Shown here: in pieces, positions 53,851-62,121 of the stretch
Layout: the number at the start of each line of letters is the position of its first letter
How positions within the stretch are numbered: the stretch's first letter is position 1
Assembly (NCBI RefSeq): GCF_000968195.1
Contig: NZ_FO704550.1
Coordinates: 2,170,001 to 2,234,000 of the forward strand
Source: Xenorhabdus doucetiae
GTDB lineage: Bacteria > Pseudomonadota > Gammaproteobacteria > Enterobacterales > Enterobacteriaceae
Direction: 5' to 3'
Length of the DNA: 64,000 nt
Notes under the pieces: generated by a model
What the model saw: only the letters and a program-made list of their open reading frames with translations
Databases searched by the model: none
Told to the model about the DNA's origin: nothing
Program-made: the position numbers and the translations under genes

Positions 53851-54576
53851 ATGAATAACAAAATGAACGAAGCCATTAAATCGATATTTAATGGACTACC
53901 TGATCTTCCCCCTGAAACTTATTTTCAGGAAGGTTTTTTCAGGGACCCGGCGAGAACAATCAATACAGATGATAGGTATTTCCTATCCCCTGCTGATGGG
54001 TTCGTTATCTATAGCGGAATAATAGACCCAGATGAAGCGATCACCGAAGTAAAAGGAAAAAAATACAGCATTCAGGATATCATTAGAGATAAACATTATG
54101 ATAAGCGTTCGCTTGTCATTGGTATCTTTATGACATGTTATGACGTGCATATTAATAGAATTCCTTATGATGGCATCCTGAGTTACGCAGAACATGAACC
54201 TCTGGAAACCAACAATCTACCCATGATTGATGTAGAAAATAATATTTTTTATAAAGAGAACATCGAATTAATTTATGATGACTATTTATATCTGAATCAG
54301 CGAGTCGTCAATAAAGTCTACTCTCCTGGCATTAACAGAGAATACTATATGGTCCAAGTCGGTGATTATGATGTTGATACAATAACACCGTTCCATATAC
54401 AACAACATACTCCGGTATATCAGGGAGATAGATTTTCAATGATTCGGTATGGTTCACAAGTCGACCTGGTCATTCCTGTCGCTGATGATGATGAATTAAC
54501 TTCATTGGTCACTGAAAAGGAACATGTCACTGGTGGTATGACTAGGTTAGTTAGAATCAATGACAACTCTCTATAA
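53851..54576 (+). CDS. phosphatidylserine decarboxylase-like pyruvoyl enzyme
   Basis: Protein of 241 residues with phosphatidylserine decarboxylase signatures: SPADG at 46-50, DVHINR at 98-103 (His100 of the DVHVNR motif) and IRYGSQVDLVIP at 198-209, equivalent to the (F/Y)GS(R/T)V cleavage motif. Self-cleavage before S202 would make a pyruvoyl alpha chain of 40 residues. No membrane segment or signal is seen. The short form resembles archaeal-type and biosynthetic PSD relatives, some of which (for example fungal PsiD) act on free amino acids. It is first in a group with a pentein enzyme and an ABC exporter, so a role in small-molecule synthesis is likelier than in lipid synthesis. AGAGG precedes the ATG. 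Confidence 0.85.
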   Translation: MNNKMNEAIKSIFNGLPDLPPETYFQEGFFRDPARTINTDDRYFLSPADGFVIYSGIIDPDEAITEVKGKKYSIQDIIRDKHYDKRSLVIGIFMTCYDVHINRIPYDGILSYAEHEPLETNNLPMIDVENNIFYKENIELIYDDYLYLNQRVVNKVYSPGINREYYMVQVGDYDVDTITPFHIQQHTPVYQGDRFSMIRYGSQVDLVIPVADDDELTSLVTEKEHVTGGMTRLVRINDNSL

Positions 54577-54604
54577 ATAAACAAACTAAAAATGAGGTTT
54601 TAAA

Positions 54605-55531
54605 ATGTTAAAGAATTCTCCTAATATCATTTCTGATGTAAAAATGCCCGTGTTTTTATTAGCCCCTCCTTTTTCATTAAATACCAATGTGAGAAATAAC
54701 ATTTGGATGGAAGAACTGGATGAGTCCGCCATCAATGTGAACAGTAAAGTGGCGTTAAGACAGTTTTATAAGTTATATAGCTTTATGTCATCACAATCAT
54801 TGGTTTATTTGCTGCCATCTGATACTCATCAGGAACTGCAAGATCAAGTCTATGTTGCTAACTTGGGAATTATTATTGGTGATGAAGATCCTACTGCAAT
54901 TGTTGCCAATTTTGCATCAGAAATCAGACGATCAGAAACGCCTATTGGGGTGCGTTTTTTTGAGTCTTTAGGCTATAAAACTGAAGTCGCTCCTTACTAC
55001 TTTGAAGGTGAAGCTGAATTAAAACATCTGCATGATAATGTATTGGTCGGTGGTTATGGCATAAGAAGTGATATCAAAACCTATGACTGGATGGAAGAAA
55101 AATTCGGTCTCAAGATTGTGAAAGTGGAAGAAAGAGATCCTTATCTTTATCATTTGGATTGCAGTATATTTCCTCTGGATAAAGAAAATACGCTCGTTTA
55201 TACCGGTGGATTTAACAGCGATGAGCTAAAAGAATTGGAAAAAGTGACTAACGTCATCAGCATTAGTAAAGATATTGCATACAGTGGGATCTGTAACTCG
55301 GTCAGAGTCAATCAGCATATTCTTTGTTCATCTAATATCAATGACCTGAAAGCAGGTACGGAGGATTATATCTATGAAATGAACAAAAATCATGAACTGG
55401 AAAAAATTTGTTCTAAACTGGCATTAACACCAAAAATTTTCAATTTGTCTGAATATATGAAGAGCGGCGCCCTACTTTCCTGCATGGTTATGCATTTAAA
55501 TAGGTATTCTTATAAAATACAGGTGATTTAA
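54605..55531 (+). CDS. pentein-fold guanidino-modifying enzyme (amidinotransferase/DDAH-like)
   Basis: Protein of 308 residues. The three catalytic elements of the amidinotransferase/dimethylarginase superfamily can be placed: acidic F133-E-G-E-A-E138, H183 and D185 in YHLDCSIF, and nucleophile C293 in SGALLSCMVMHLNR near the C-terminus. The first 80 residues hold the substrate-loop equivalents (PVFLLAPPFSLN...). It could hydrolyse an arginine derivative or transfer an amidino group to an amine. It follows the PSD-like gene by 28 bp with AATGAGG upstream. It is not closely like the AGAT remnant at 14080-15864. Confidence 0.8.
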   Translation: MLKNSPNIISDVKMPVFLLAPPFSLNTNVRNNIWMEELDESAINVNSKVALRQFYKLYSFMSSQSLVYLLPSDTHQELQDQVYVANLGIIIGDEDPTAIVANFASEIRRSETPIGVRFFESLGYKTEVAPYYFEGEAELKHLHDNVLVGGYGIRSDIKTYDWMEEKFGLKIVKVEERDPYLYHLDCSIFPLDKENTLVYTGGFNSDELKELEKVTNVISISKDIAYSGICNSVRVNQHILCSSNINDLKAGTEDYIYEMNKNHELEKICSKLALTPKIFNLSEYMKSGALLSCMVMHLNRYSYKIQVI

Positions 55532-55742
55532 AAATTGTGATAAGATATTCAATAATATTGATCACATATTTCATTCAAAATTATTGAGTTAGTTGCAATA
55601 TAAATAGTATCTTTTGCTTCTGTATTTTATTGATATAGGATTAATATTTTCCAAGGATGGAACCTGCTGTCTTTTTATAGGATGGTAAATTTTAACATGT
55701 TGCCTATACTCGTTAAATTGATAACTTAACAGTGATCAGTAT

Positions 55743-57440
55743 ATGAAATATATTATATTCCTTTATTCTTTTATACGTAAACAAAAAGCAGCATTGGTGC
55801 TGGCTATTGTTTTTACAATAGTGGCAGCTTTAGCAGAGGTTCTGTTTCCATTTCTCGTTCAGGAATTGGTTAATACCTTGTTAAAGGATAAGTTAATTCT
55901 CTCATTTTCATTTAACCAATTAATTACTTCTCTTATCGCAGTATCGCTATTGATTGTCATCAGTCACGCCATTATTATCTGGATGCAAACAATTAATGCA
56001 TCAGAACTGAGTTATAACATGAGGAAATCGTTAGTCGATTCTTTCCTCTCTTTCCCCTATCATATAACCAGAAAATTTCATTCAGCAAATCTGGCGTTCA
56101 GAATAAAAAACGATACTTATCTTATCTCGGATAGAGTCAGGGATTTATATAGCGAATTTCTCTATGATACGCTCTCAATTATCGGTCCATTTATTGCTAT
56201 GGCTCTGATTGATATTAAACTGGCTATTTTGGCATTCATGATGGTTTGTCTGACGACTTTAATCAGCAAGCCAATCACTAACCGAGTGGCTGTTTATGAA
56301 AGAATTCTGCAAATTTATAACTCACGATTAACGGGTGTTATACAAGAATCTCTTTCTTGGATTAAATCTGTCAAGATTTTTAATTCCGAAGAGTCAGAGA
56401 AAAAGAGAATTAATGATGCTAATACTAAAGTGAAAAATGTCGAGAGGATTACAGGTCTGTTTATGTCTCTATCCATTCCTCTTGGTTTTTTTGCACAGCT
56501 AGCATCGACAATTGCCGTGCTTTGGTATGGTGGTTTGCTATTAATGGACGGAACGATTAATCCTGGTAACTTTGTTGCTGCATTTACTTATGAACAGTTA
56601 ATGTCTGATTCCATTAAGAGATACAGTAATCATTTAAACAAATTTGCTTCGCTCAAATCGCTATTGGACAGAATCTCCGAATTGTTGGGAGCCTATAAGC
56701 CAACTATCGGTAAACAAAGCCAACCAGTAGGAAATTGCAGTACTGATGCTATTGATATCAATATCCAGAAATTTTCCTATAACGACAGAGATACATTGTT
56801 CAAAGACATGAATATCGCTATACAAAAAGGAGAACGAATTCTTATTGTTGGTGATAATGGTCAAGGTAAAAGTACGATATTTGATATCGTGACTGGCTTA
56901 ACACCGTTAAACGAAGGCTACGTTTCAATTTTTGGCGAAGTACTGGAGAATCCCGATTCTCAGCATTGGCTGCAAAAGTTTGGCGTGATGTCACAACAGA
57001 CTCAGATTATAAAAGGCACGTTATACGATAATCTGCACATTGCCAATACAGAATCAACCAAAGAAGAGATGATTTCCGCGTTGATTAAAGCCGGTGGCAG
57101 CGAACTATTGGGTAAATTGAAGGATGGCCTGGATTCATACATTGATGAAAAAGGTTCTTCCTTGTCAGGCGGTGAAAGGCAAGTCATTGGCTTAGCTCGT
57201 TTGTATCTTAAGACGCCAGAAATACTGCTGTTTGATGAACCGACCACTTATCTGGACAATAGTAAAATAAATAGCTTTGCTGAATCATTGAACAATATTG
57301 TTCGTGGTAAAACGGTGCTTATGATAAGCCATGATCCGCGTGTATTTAGGCTGGCAGAACGAGTTATCAAAATCGACAAAGGGAAAATCGCATTTGATGG
57401 TTCTCTCCAGGAATATATGGGGCAAGCAAGAAAAAACTAA
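55743..57440 (+). CDS. ABC exporter, fused membrane and ATPase domains
   Basis: Half-transporter of 565 residues. Six membrane helices lie in the first ~300 residues, then an ATPase domain: Walker A GDNGQGKST (about 370-378), signature LSGGERQ (about 474-480), Walker B ILLFDEP (about 494-500) and the H-loop ISHDPRV. It would act as a homodimer in the inner membrane. It lies 211 bp after the pentein gene in the same orientation, with no terminator I can see between, and is the probable exporter of the product of the two preceding enzymes. Confidence 0.9.
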   Translation: MKYIIFLYSFIRKQKAALVLAIVFTIVAALAEVLFPFLVQELVNTLLKDKLILSFSFNQLITSLIAVSLLIVISHAIIIWMQTINASELSYNMRKSLVDSFLSFPYHITRKFHSANLAFRIKNDTYLISDRVRDLYSEFLYDTLSIIGPFIAMALIDIKLAILAFMMVCLTTLISKPITNRVAVYERILQIYNSRLTGVIQESLSWIKSVKIFNSEESEKKRINDANTKVKNVERITGLFMSLSIPLGFFAQLASTIAVLWYGGLLLMDGTINPGNFVAAFTYEQLMSDSIKRYSNHLNKFASLKSLLDRISELLGAYKPTIGKQSQPVGNCSTDAIDINIQKFSYNDRDTLFKDMNIAIQKGERILIVGDNGQGKSTIFDIVTGLTPLNEGYVSIFGEVLENPDSQHWLQKFGVMSQQTQIIKGTLYDNLHIANTESTKEEMISALIKAGGSELLGKLKDGLDSYIDEKGSSLSGGERQVIGLARLYLKTPEILLFDEPTTYLDNSKINSFAESLNNIVRGKTVLMISHDPRVFRLAERVIKIDKGKIAFDGSLQEYMGQARKN

Positions 57441-57455
57441 TTACTGACTTTTTTA

Positions 57456-57474
57456 GGCCCGCCAAGTGCGGGCC
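57456..57474 (+). terminator. rho-independent terminator of the ABC exporter
   Basis: GGCCCGC / GCGGGCC with a CAAGT loop, then ATTTAATTTAAA, 15 bp after the stop. Confidence 0.75.
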
Positions 57475-57594
57475 ATTTAATTTAAAAACAATGAATTAAC
57501 AATGCGAGCAACAAATTAACCTTGACTAATGAGAAACAACTTTTTCTACTAATATAGGTATTAACCATAATAATTCGCAGATAAGAGGATAGTT

Positions 57595-58341
57595 ATGATT
57601 GTTTTTGTGACAGGAGCAACTTCAGGTTTCGGTGAAGCAATTGCAAAAAAATTTATCAAGCAGGGTTCTGTCGTCATTGGGACAGGACGCCGTAAGGATC
57701 GATTAGATAAGTTGAAAAACGAATTGGGAGAAAACTTCCACCCCATTCAACTCGATGTTAGGGATCGCACCGCAATTGAGCAAGCAGTTCAGCAATTACC
57801 AGACACCCTGCGCAATATCGACGTTCTGGTGAATAATGCAGGGTTGGCATTAGGGTTAGAACCCGCTTATCAAGCTAACCCTGATGATTGGGAAACAATG
57901 ATTGATACTAATACTAAAGGATTAGTGAACATGACACGGGCTTTGTTGCCTAATATGGTACAAGCCAACCACGGACACGTCATTAATATTGGTTCCACCG
58001 CAGCGACTTGGCCTTATGCCGGGGGCAACGTATACGGTGCCACTAAAGCCTTTGTCAAACAATTTAGTTTAGGGCTGAGATCTGACTTACACGGAAAGAA
58101 TATTCGAGTCACCGATATTGAACCTGGACTGGTTGGAGGAACCGAATTTTCTCAGGTTCGCTTTAAAGGCAATACAGAAAAAGTTGATAAAACTTATGAA
58201 GGCGCAGATGCGCTAACAGCAGATGATATTGCAGAAGCCGTATTTTGGGTTGCTAACCTGCCTGCTCGTGTCAATGTTAATACATTAGAGATGATGCCAG
58301 TTTGCCAGTCATACGCAGGCTTAAGCATATATAGAGGCTAA
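57595..58341 (+). CDS. ydfG: NADP-dependent 3-hydroxy acid dehydrogenase
   Basis: Short-chain dehydrogenase of 248 residues, as in E. coli YdfG. The cofactor loop is VTGATSGFGEAIA (5-17) with the NADP-favouring TGRRKDRL. NNAGLALGLEPAYQANPDDWETMIDTN is characteristic, and the catalytic Ser-Tyr-Lys are in INIGSTAATWPYAGGNVYGATKAF. It oxidises L-allo-threonine, serine and 3-hydroxy acids and reduces malonate semialdehyde. AGAGGATAG precedes the ATG. Confidence 0.93.
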   Translation: MIVFVTGATSGFGEAIAKKFIKQGSVVIGTGRRKDRLDKLKNELGENFHPIQLDVRDRTAIEQAVQQLPDTLRNIDVLVNNAGLALGLEPAYQANPDDWETMIDTNTKGLVNMTRALLPNMVQANHGHVINIGSTAATWPYAGGNVYGATKAFVKQFSLGLRSDLHGKNIRVTDIEPGLVGGTEFSQVRFKGNTEKVDKTYEGADALTADDIAEAVFWVANLPARVNVNTLEMMPVCQSYAGLSIYRG

Positions 58342-58412
58342 TATTATGATAATGCCTTACTCACCGCGCTGCGGGGAGTTTGATACATGACACAAGTGAA
58401 AGAGGTTCAAAT

Positions 58413-58772
58413 ATGAACATACGTTCTTTGGTTATTAAAAGTGTTTCTGTTATTACTCTACTGTTTTCTCTCTTCTGGCAAGCCCCCGTATTTTCGACGC
58501 CTTGTACGTCAGATGGCACGTGTGTAACCATCAATGGTGGCGGAGAAAATTCCATGAACAAAGAAATGGCTCGCCAAAGCAAAGAAGAATGGGATGAGCA
58601 AAGAAGATTGCGTCAGAAAGTGGACAAGCGTAGAGAGAAAGAGTTTGATAAGTATGAAATAGAAGTTGATAATCGTGAAGCCTGTTTGGAAAGTACCAAC
58701 ATTAACGTTTATTGGGAACCGAGTACCAAACGTTGTTTGGATATTAATACAGGCCGGCCGATTAATCCTTGA
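58413..58772 (+). CDS. ynfB: YnfB-like DUF1283 periplasmic protein
   Basis: Secreted protein of 120 residues from ATG 58413 (AGAGG upstream). After a signal peptide (about 1-29), the conserved DUF1283 core matches E. coli YnfB: EEWDEQRRLRQKVDKRREKEFDKYE and NINVYWEPSTKRCLDINTGRPINP. Function unknown. It is followed by an ynfD-like gene, as in the enterobacterial ynf region. Confidence 0.87.
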   Translation: MNIRSLVIKSVSVITLLFSLFWQAPVFSTPCTSDGTCVTINGGGENSMNKEMARQSKEEWDEQRRLRQKVDKRREKEFDKYEIEVDNREACLESTNINVYWEPSTKRCLDINTGRPINP

Positions 58773-58805
58773 GAAATTCAATATCGACATCAAGATAAGG
58801 AGATA

Positions 58806-59111
58806 ATGGTGAAAAAGATCCTACTGATTGGAACCTTGTTTTTCGCGCTTTCTCCCCTTGCAGTGCAAGCGTCACAAAAAATAACGTGTGAAAGCCTGAA
58901 AGAAGAAATTGCACAGAAGATCATTAAAAATGGTGTTTCGCAAAAGGATTTTAGACTTGACTTAGTCCCAAGTGATCAAATTACTAATGACGATTCCGCA
59001 ACGGGAAAAGTTGTTGGTCAATGTGATCACGGTAGACAAAAAATCGTCTATGTCCGTTTTTCTCACATTAGCCCGACTTCACATGAAACGCCAAGTGATA
59101 AGAAAAGCTAA
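58806..59111 (+). CDS. ynfD: YnfD-like DUF1161 family protein
   Basis: Small secreted protein of 101 residues. A signal peptide (MVKKILLIGTLFFALSPLAVQA) is followed by the DUF1161 pattern CESLKEEIAQKIIKNGV, LDLVPSDQ and VVGQCDHGRQKIVYVR. It has two cysteines that may pair. AAGGAGA lies just upstream of the ATG. It follows the ynfB-like gene by 33 bp and is closed by a terminator. Function unknown. Confidence 0.82.
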   Translation: MVKKILLIGTLFFALSPLAVQASQKITCESLKEEIAQKIIKNGVSQKDFRLDLVPSDQITNDDSATGKVVGQCDHGRQKIVYVRFSHISPTSHETPSDKKS

Positions 59112-59128
59112 AAGTAACATTCTTCCTA

Positions 59129-59155
59129 AAAAGGGAGCGTATCTTGCTCCCTTTT
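59129..59155. terminator. bidirectional terminator between ynfD-like and bioD2 genes
   Basis: AAAAGGGAGC / GCTCCCTTTT with a 7-nt loop between convergent genes; A and T flanks suit both directions. Confidence 0.85.
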
Positions 59156-59166
59156 CGTTTTCCTTT

Positions 59167-59835
59167 CTAATTGTCAAATACTGATATTGCAGAAACATCC
59201 AGATAGCACGATAAATCACGTTCTTCTGGCCTTAAAAGATAAGGAATTTCCCCTAATTGTGGAGCCGGAATGTGACAGCGTAACCTATCCAATATCTTGG
59301 CATAGTGCGCTAACCCCGGATTGATGCGATTGGCGATCCAGCCAATTAAAGGTACACCATCATTAATGATAGATTGTGCAGTCAGAATGGCATGATTAAC
59401 ACAACCCGCCTGAATACCAACGACTAAAATGACCGCAAGTTTTTCTTGTACAACCCAATCAGAGTAAAACGTTTCATCTTTCAGTAACATACGCCAACCA
59501 CCATTACCTTCAATGATGACGCGATCTGCTTTATGTCCTAAATTTCTTAGACCTTTTGTCATTTGAGTGAAATCAACACGATTTTCTTCTTCGTAATTGT
59601 TTTCCCAAATCACAGGATTGACTTCTTCATAATCCACTTGCACTGGTGAAGATTTATGTATGACTAAAGCATCACGATTACGTATCCCCTCCGGAGTTTC
59701 TTGTTTTTCTGTCGCAATAGGTTTATACCCCACTGCGGTTGCTCCTTCACGATTAAAGGCTTGCAATAATGCGCGGGTAACAACTGTTTTACCGATGTTG
59801 GTATCCGTGCCTGTAACAAATAAGCGCGTTAACAT
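59167..59835 (-). CDS. bioD: ATP-dependent dethiobiotin synthetase-like protein (BioD2/YnfK)
   Basis: Protein of 222 residues from ATG 59835 (GGAAA about 9 nt upstream). The P-loop is GTDTNIGKT at 7-15, the family signature of dethiobiotin synthetase, followed by GYKPIATEKQETPEGIRNRDAL and IEGNGGWRMLL. E. coli carries a second bioD copy, ynfK, beside mlc and ynfL. The neighbour here is ynfL, so this is probably the ynfK/bioD2 type and not the bio-operon copy. It would close the ureido ring of biotin precursor using CO2 and ATP. Confidence 0.88.
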   Translation of the reverse strand: MLTRLFVTGTDTNIGKTVVTRALLQAFNREGATAVGYKPIATEKQETPEGIRNRDALVIHKSSPVQVDYEEVNPVIWENNYEEENRVDFTQMTKGLRNLGHKADRVIIEGNGGWRMLLKDETFYSDWVVQEKLAVILVVGIQAGCVNHAILTAQSIINDGVPLIGWIANRINPGLAHYAKILDRLRCHIPAPQLGEIPYLLRPEERDLSCYLDVSAISVFDN

Positions 59836-59954
59836 AAATTCATTTCCGTTTTCCATAATACAGAACAGATAAATCGGTTACTTTCTTTAGTTACTCTCTG
59901 TAACGAGCAGGGTTAGAGTGTAGGAGATGTGTTTGAGATAGGGATTGCGTTAGC

Positions 59955-60442
59955 TCAATGTTTTGCTTGATCAGCCTCTTCCACAATATTTGAGATCAAC
60001 AGATGAGTTAACCGATCTGCCGCAGCGCTACTATTGCTATTTTTATGTTTAACCAGCCACACCTCAGAATAAGCGGAATTGTTTGCTAAAGGCAGGTATT
60101 GGACACCATCTAATTTCATGCGGGTAAATGATTCAGTAATAATGCTTACCCCTAAACCCGCAGCCACCAAACCGAGTATTGTCATGGCTTCCCCTGCTTC
60201 TTGAGAAATCGTCGGAACCACACCGACATTCGCCAATAAAGAAATAATTTCATCATACAGTGCTGTTCCTACATCACGCTCAAAGAACACTAATGGATAA
60301 TCCGAGAGCATTGCCAAATCAACACCTTCATTCACATATTTCAGCAGAGGATGATCATCGTATACGGCCAACATAAAACGCTCCCGAAAGAGTAATTGAT
60401 GTTCCAGATTATCGGGCAATGATGTATTACGCATGATCCCTA
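59955..60442 (-). pseudogene. ynfL: ynfL-like LysR regulator, 3' fragment
   Basis: C-terminal two thirds of the LysR effector domain (GIMRNTSLPDNLEHQLLF ... EEADQAKH), cut from its start by the IS630 copy at 60443. Removing the element and one TA joins it in frame to the fragment at 61546 as ...GRID-I-GIMRN.... By itself it has no native start or DNA-binding domain. Confidence 0.82.
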
Positions 60443-61545
60443 TACCAATCGCCATTGAAGATGCTTGATTTCTTATCCAAACCCGATCATGCTTGCAATC
60501 ATGAAAATTCATCTGACACCAGAACAAAAACGTGCCCTCGAATTGATGCATGATACCACTCGTGATAGTCGAGTCTGTGATCGCATCAAGGCCGTGCTTT
60601 TGGCGTCAGAGGGCTGGACAGCTCAGATGATTGCTCAGGCCTTACGTATTCATGAAACTACGGTAAGCCGTCACCTAAAAGATTTCATCGCGCAGGAAAA
60701 ACTCACCCCCGAAAATGGCGGTTCTGAAAGCCATCTCTCTGCCAAACAAACCGCCGATCTGGTTGATTATTTGACGGCAAATTTGCTGCATACGACCGCT
60801 CAAATTGTGGATTATGTACGAGCTCGTTGGCAGGTGTCTTTCAGCGTGGGAGGCATGACGAAATGGCTTCACCGACAAGGTTTCAGCTACAAAAAGCCAA
60901 AGGGCGTTCCTCATAAATTCGATGCGGATAAGCAGCAACAATTTATTGATGACTACCAGTCTCTGAAAGACCGGGCAGGTCAGAATGAACCTATCCTATT
61001 TATTGATGCGGTGCATCCTTCGCAGTCCACAAAGCTCAGCTATGGTTGGATGAAAGCGGGGAAAAATCAGGTAAAAGTGGTCGAAACCACCGGCAGTCGT
61101 ACCCGTCTCAATCTTCTGGGCGCCCTCAATTTACAACGAATTGAAGACACCGTGATCCGTGAATACCCGAGTATCAATGCCGAAAATATCGCGTATTTTT
61201 TCGGCGCTATTAGAGAAACTTACCCACTTTCGCAAAAAATTCATATTATTCTGGATGGGGCGGGTTACCACCGGGCAGAATTGGTGAAAGAGGTGGCATA
61301 TGTCCTTAATATTGAACTGCATTACCTACCGCCTTACAGCCCAAACCTCAATCCAATAGAGCGATTGTGGAAGTATATGAATGAGCAAGTACGTAACAAT
61401 GTTTATTTTCCGGATGCGAAGACATTCCGTGAAACCCTTCGTCACTTTTTTCATGTCACTTTGCCAGAAAAAGCGAAAGAACTCACGACTAGACTGACTG
61501 ACAACTTTCAGATTTTAAAACCTGCATCTTCAAGTTAGATTGGTA
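60443..61545 (+). mobile_element. IS630-family element, copy 2 (1,103 bp)
   Basis: Same length and ends (TACCAATC ... GATTGGTA) as the element at 15865-16967, in the same orientation, with TA duplicated at 60441-60442 and 61546-61547. The host LysR gene is cleanly restored on excision, so this insertion is simple and probably recent. Confidence 0.93.
60501..61538 (+). CDS. IS630 family transposase
   Basis: Second intact copy of the 345-residue DD34E transposase, with D169, D252 and E287 as in the copy at 15923-16960. One residue differs (Tyr in IDDYQSL where the other has Phe). It lies antisense to the interrupted ynfL gene. Confidence 0.92.
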   Translation: MKIHLTPEQKRALELMHDTTRDSRVCDRIKAVLLASEGWTAQMIAQALRIHETTVSRHLKDFIAQEKLTPENGGSESHLSAKQTADLVDYLTANLLHTTAQIVDYVRARWQVSFSVGGMTKWLHRQGFSYKKPKGVPHKFDADKQQQFIDDYQSLKDRAGQNEPILFIDAVHPSQSTKLSYGWMKAGKNQVKVVETTGSRTRLNLLGALNLQRIEDTVIREYPSINAENIAYFFGAIRETYPLSQKIHIILDGAGYHRAELVKEVAYVLNIELHYLPPYSPNLNPIERLWKYMNEQVRNNVYFPDAKTFRETLRHFFHVTLPEKAKELTTRLTDNFQILKPASSS

Positions 61546-61989
61546 TATATCAATTCTCCCCGTCTGCAAAGGCGCTATTTGCTGTTTGGTATTCATTTGA
61601 TGCATATGAATGGCGACGTCAGGATAACGTTCTCGAAATTGACGTAAGCTCATGGTCACTTTCTGCATAAAAGGTGTAGTGGAGGTAAAGCCAATGGAAA
61701 TCTCACCTAACTCCCCTTGCTGCATTCTGGCTGCTTTGGTCGCAGCGGCATCGACTTGGGCAATGATTTGATAGGCTTCCTGAAGAAACATGCGTCCGGC
61801 GGGGGTTAAATTGACATTTCTATTGTTACGTACCAGTAACTTAGCATTAATATTTGCTTCCAGCGCCTGAATCTGTTGGCTTAATGGTGGCTGTGAAATA
61901 TTCAGCCGTTCTGCTGCACGCCCAAAATGCAGCTCTTCTGCAACAGCAATAAAATAACGCAAGTGTCTAAGCTCAATATTAGTTGTCAT
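61546..61989 (-). pseudogene. ynfL: ynfL-like LysR regulator, 5' fragment
   Basis: N-terminal 148 codons of a LysR regulator with an intact HTH (HFGRAAERLNISQPPLSQQIQALE) and the beginning of the effector domain up to TGRIDI, where the IS630 begins. It still has its start and promoter side. A truncated DNA-binding protein could be made, ending with about 16 IS-encoded residues. It diverges from ynfM, its normal partner. Confidence 0.85.
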
Positions 61990-62006
61990 TATCTATCACC
62001 TAATTG

Positions 62007-62021
62007 ATACTTTAAAAGTAT
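62007..62021. promoter_or_regulatory. LysR-type palindrome between ynfL and ynfM
   Basis: ATACTTT-A-AAAGTAT is a perfect 15-bp palindrome with the T-N11-A form of LysR sites, 18 bp before the ynfL start and 101 bp before ynfM. It is a likely ynfL operator; binding is inferred. Confidence 0.5.
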
Positions 62022-62121
62022 TATTTCTTATCATTAATATATTAGACAAAATATTCATGAATTCCTATCCTTGATCTACATCAAGTAGTTAACGTTTGTT
62101 TTACCTGGATAAGGAAGTAGC

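Noticed and set aside
60443..60551. Extended N-terminus of the right-hand LysR fragment
   Set aside because: The extra codons upstream of GIMRN come from the IS630 end and are not native sequence; the same peptide appears at the other IS copy.
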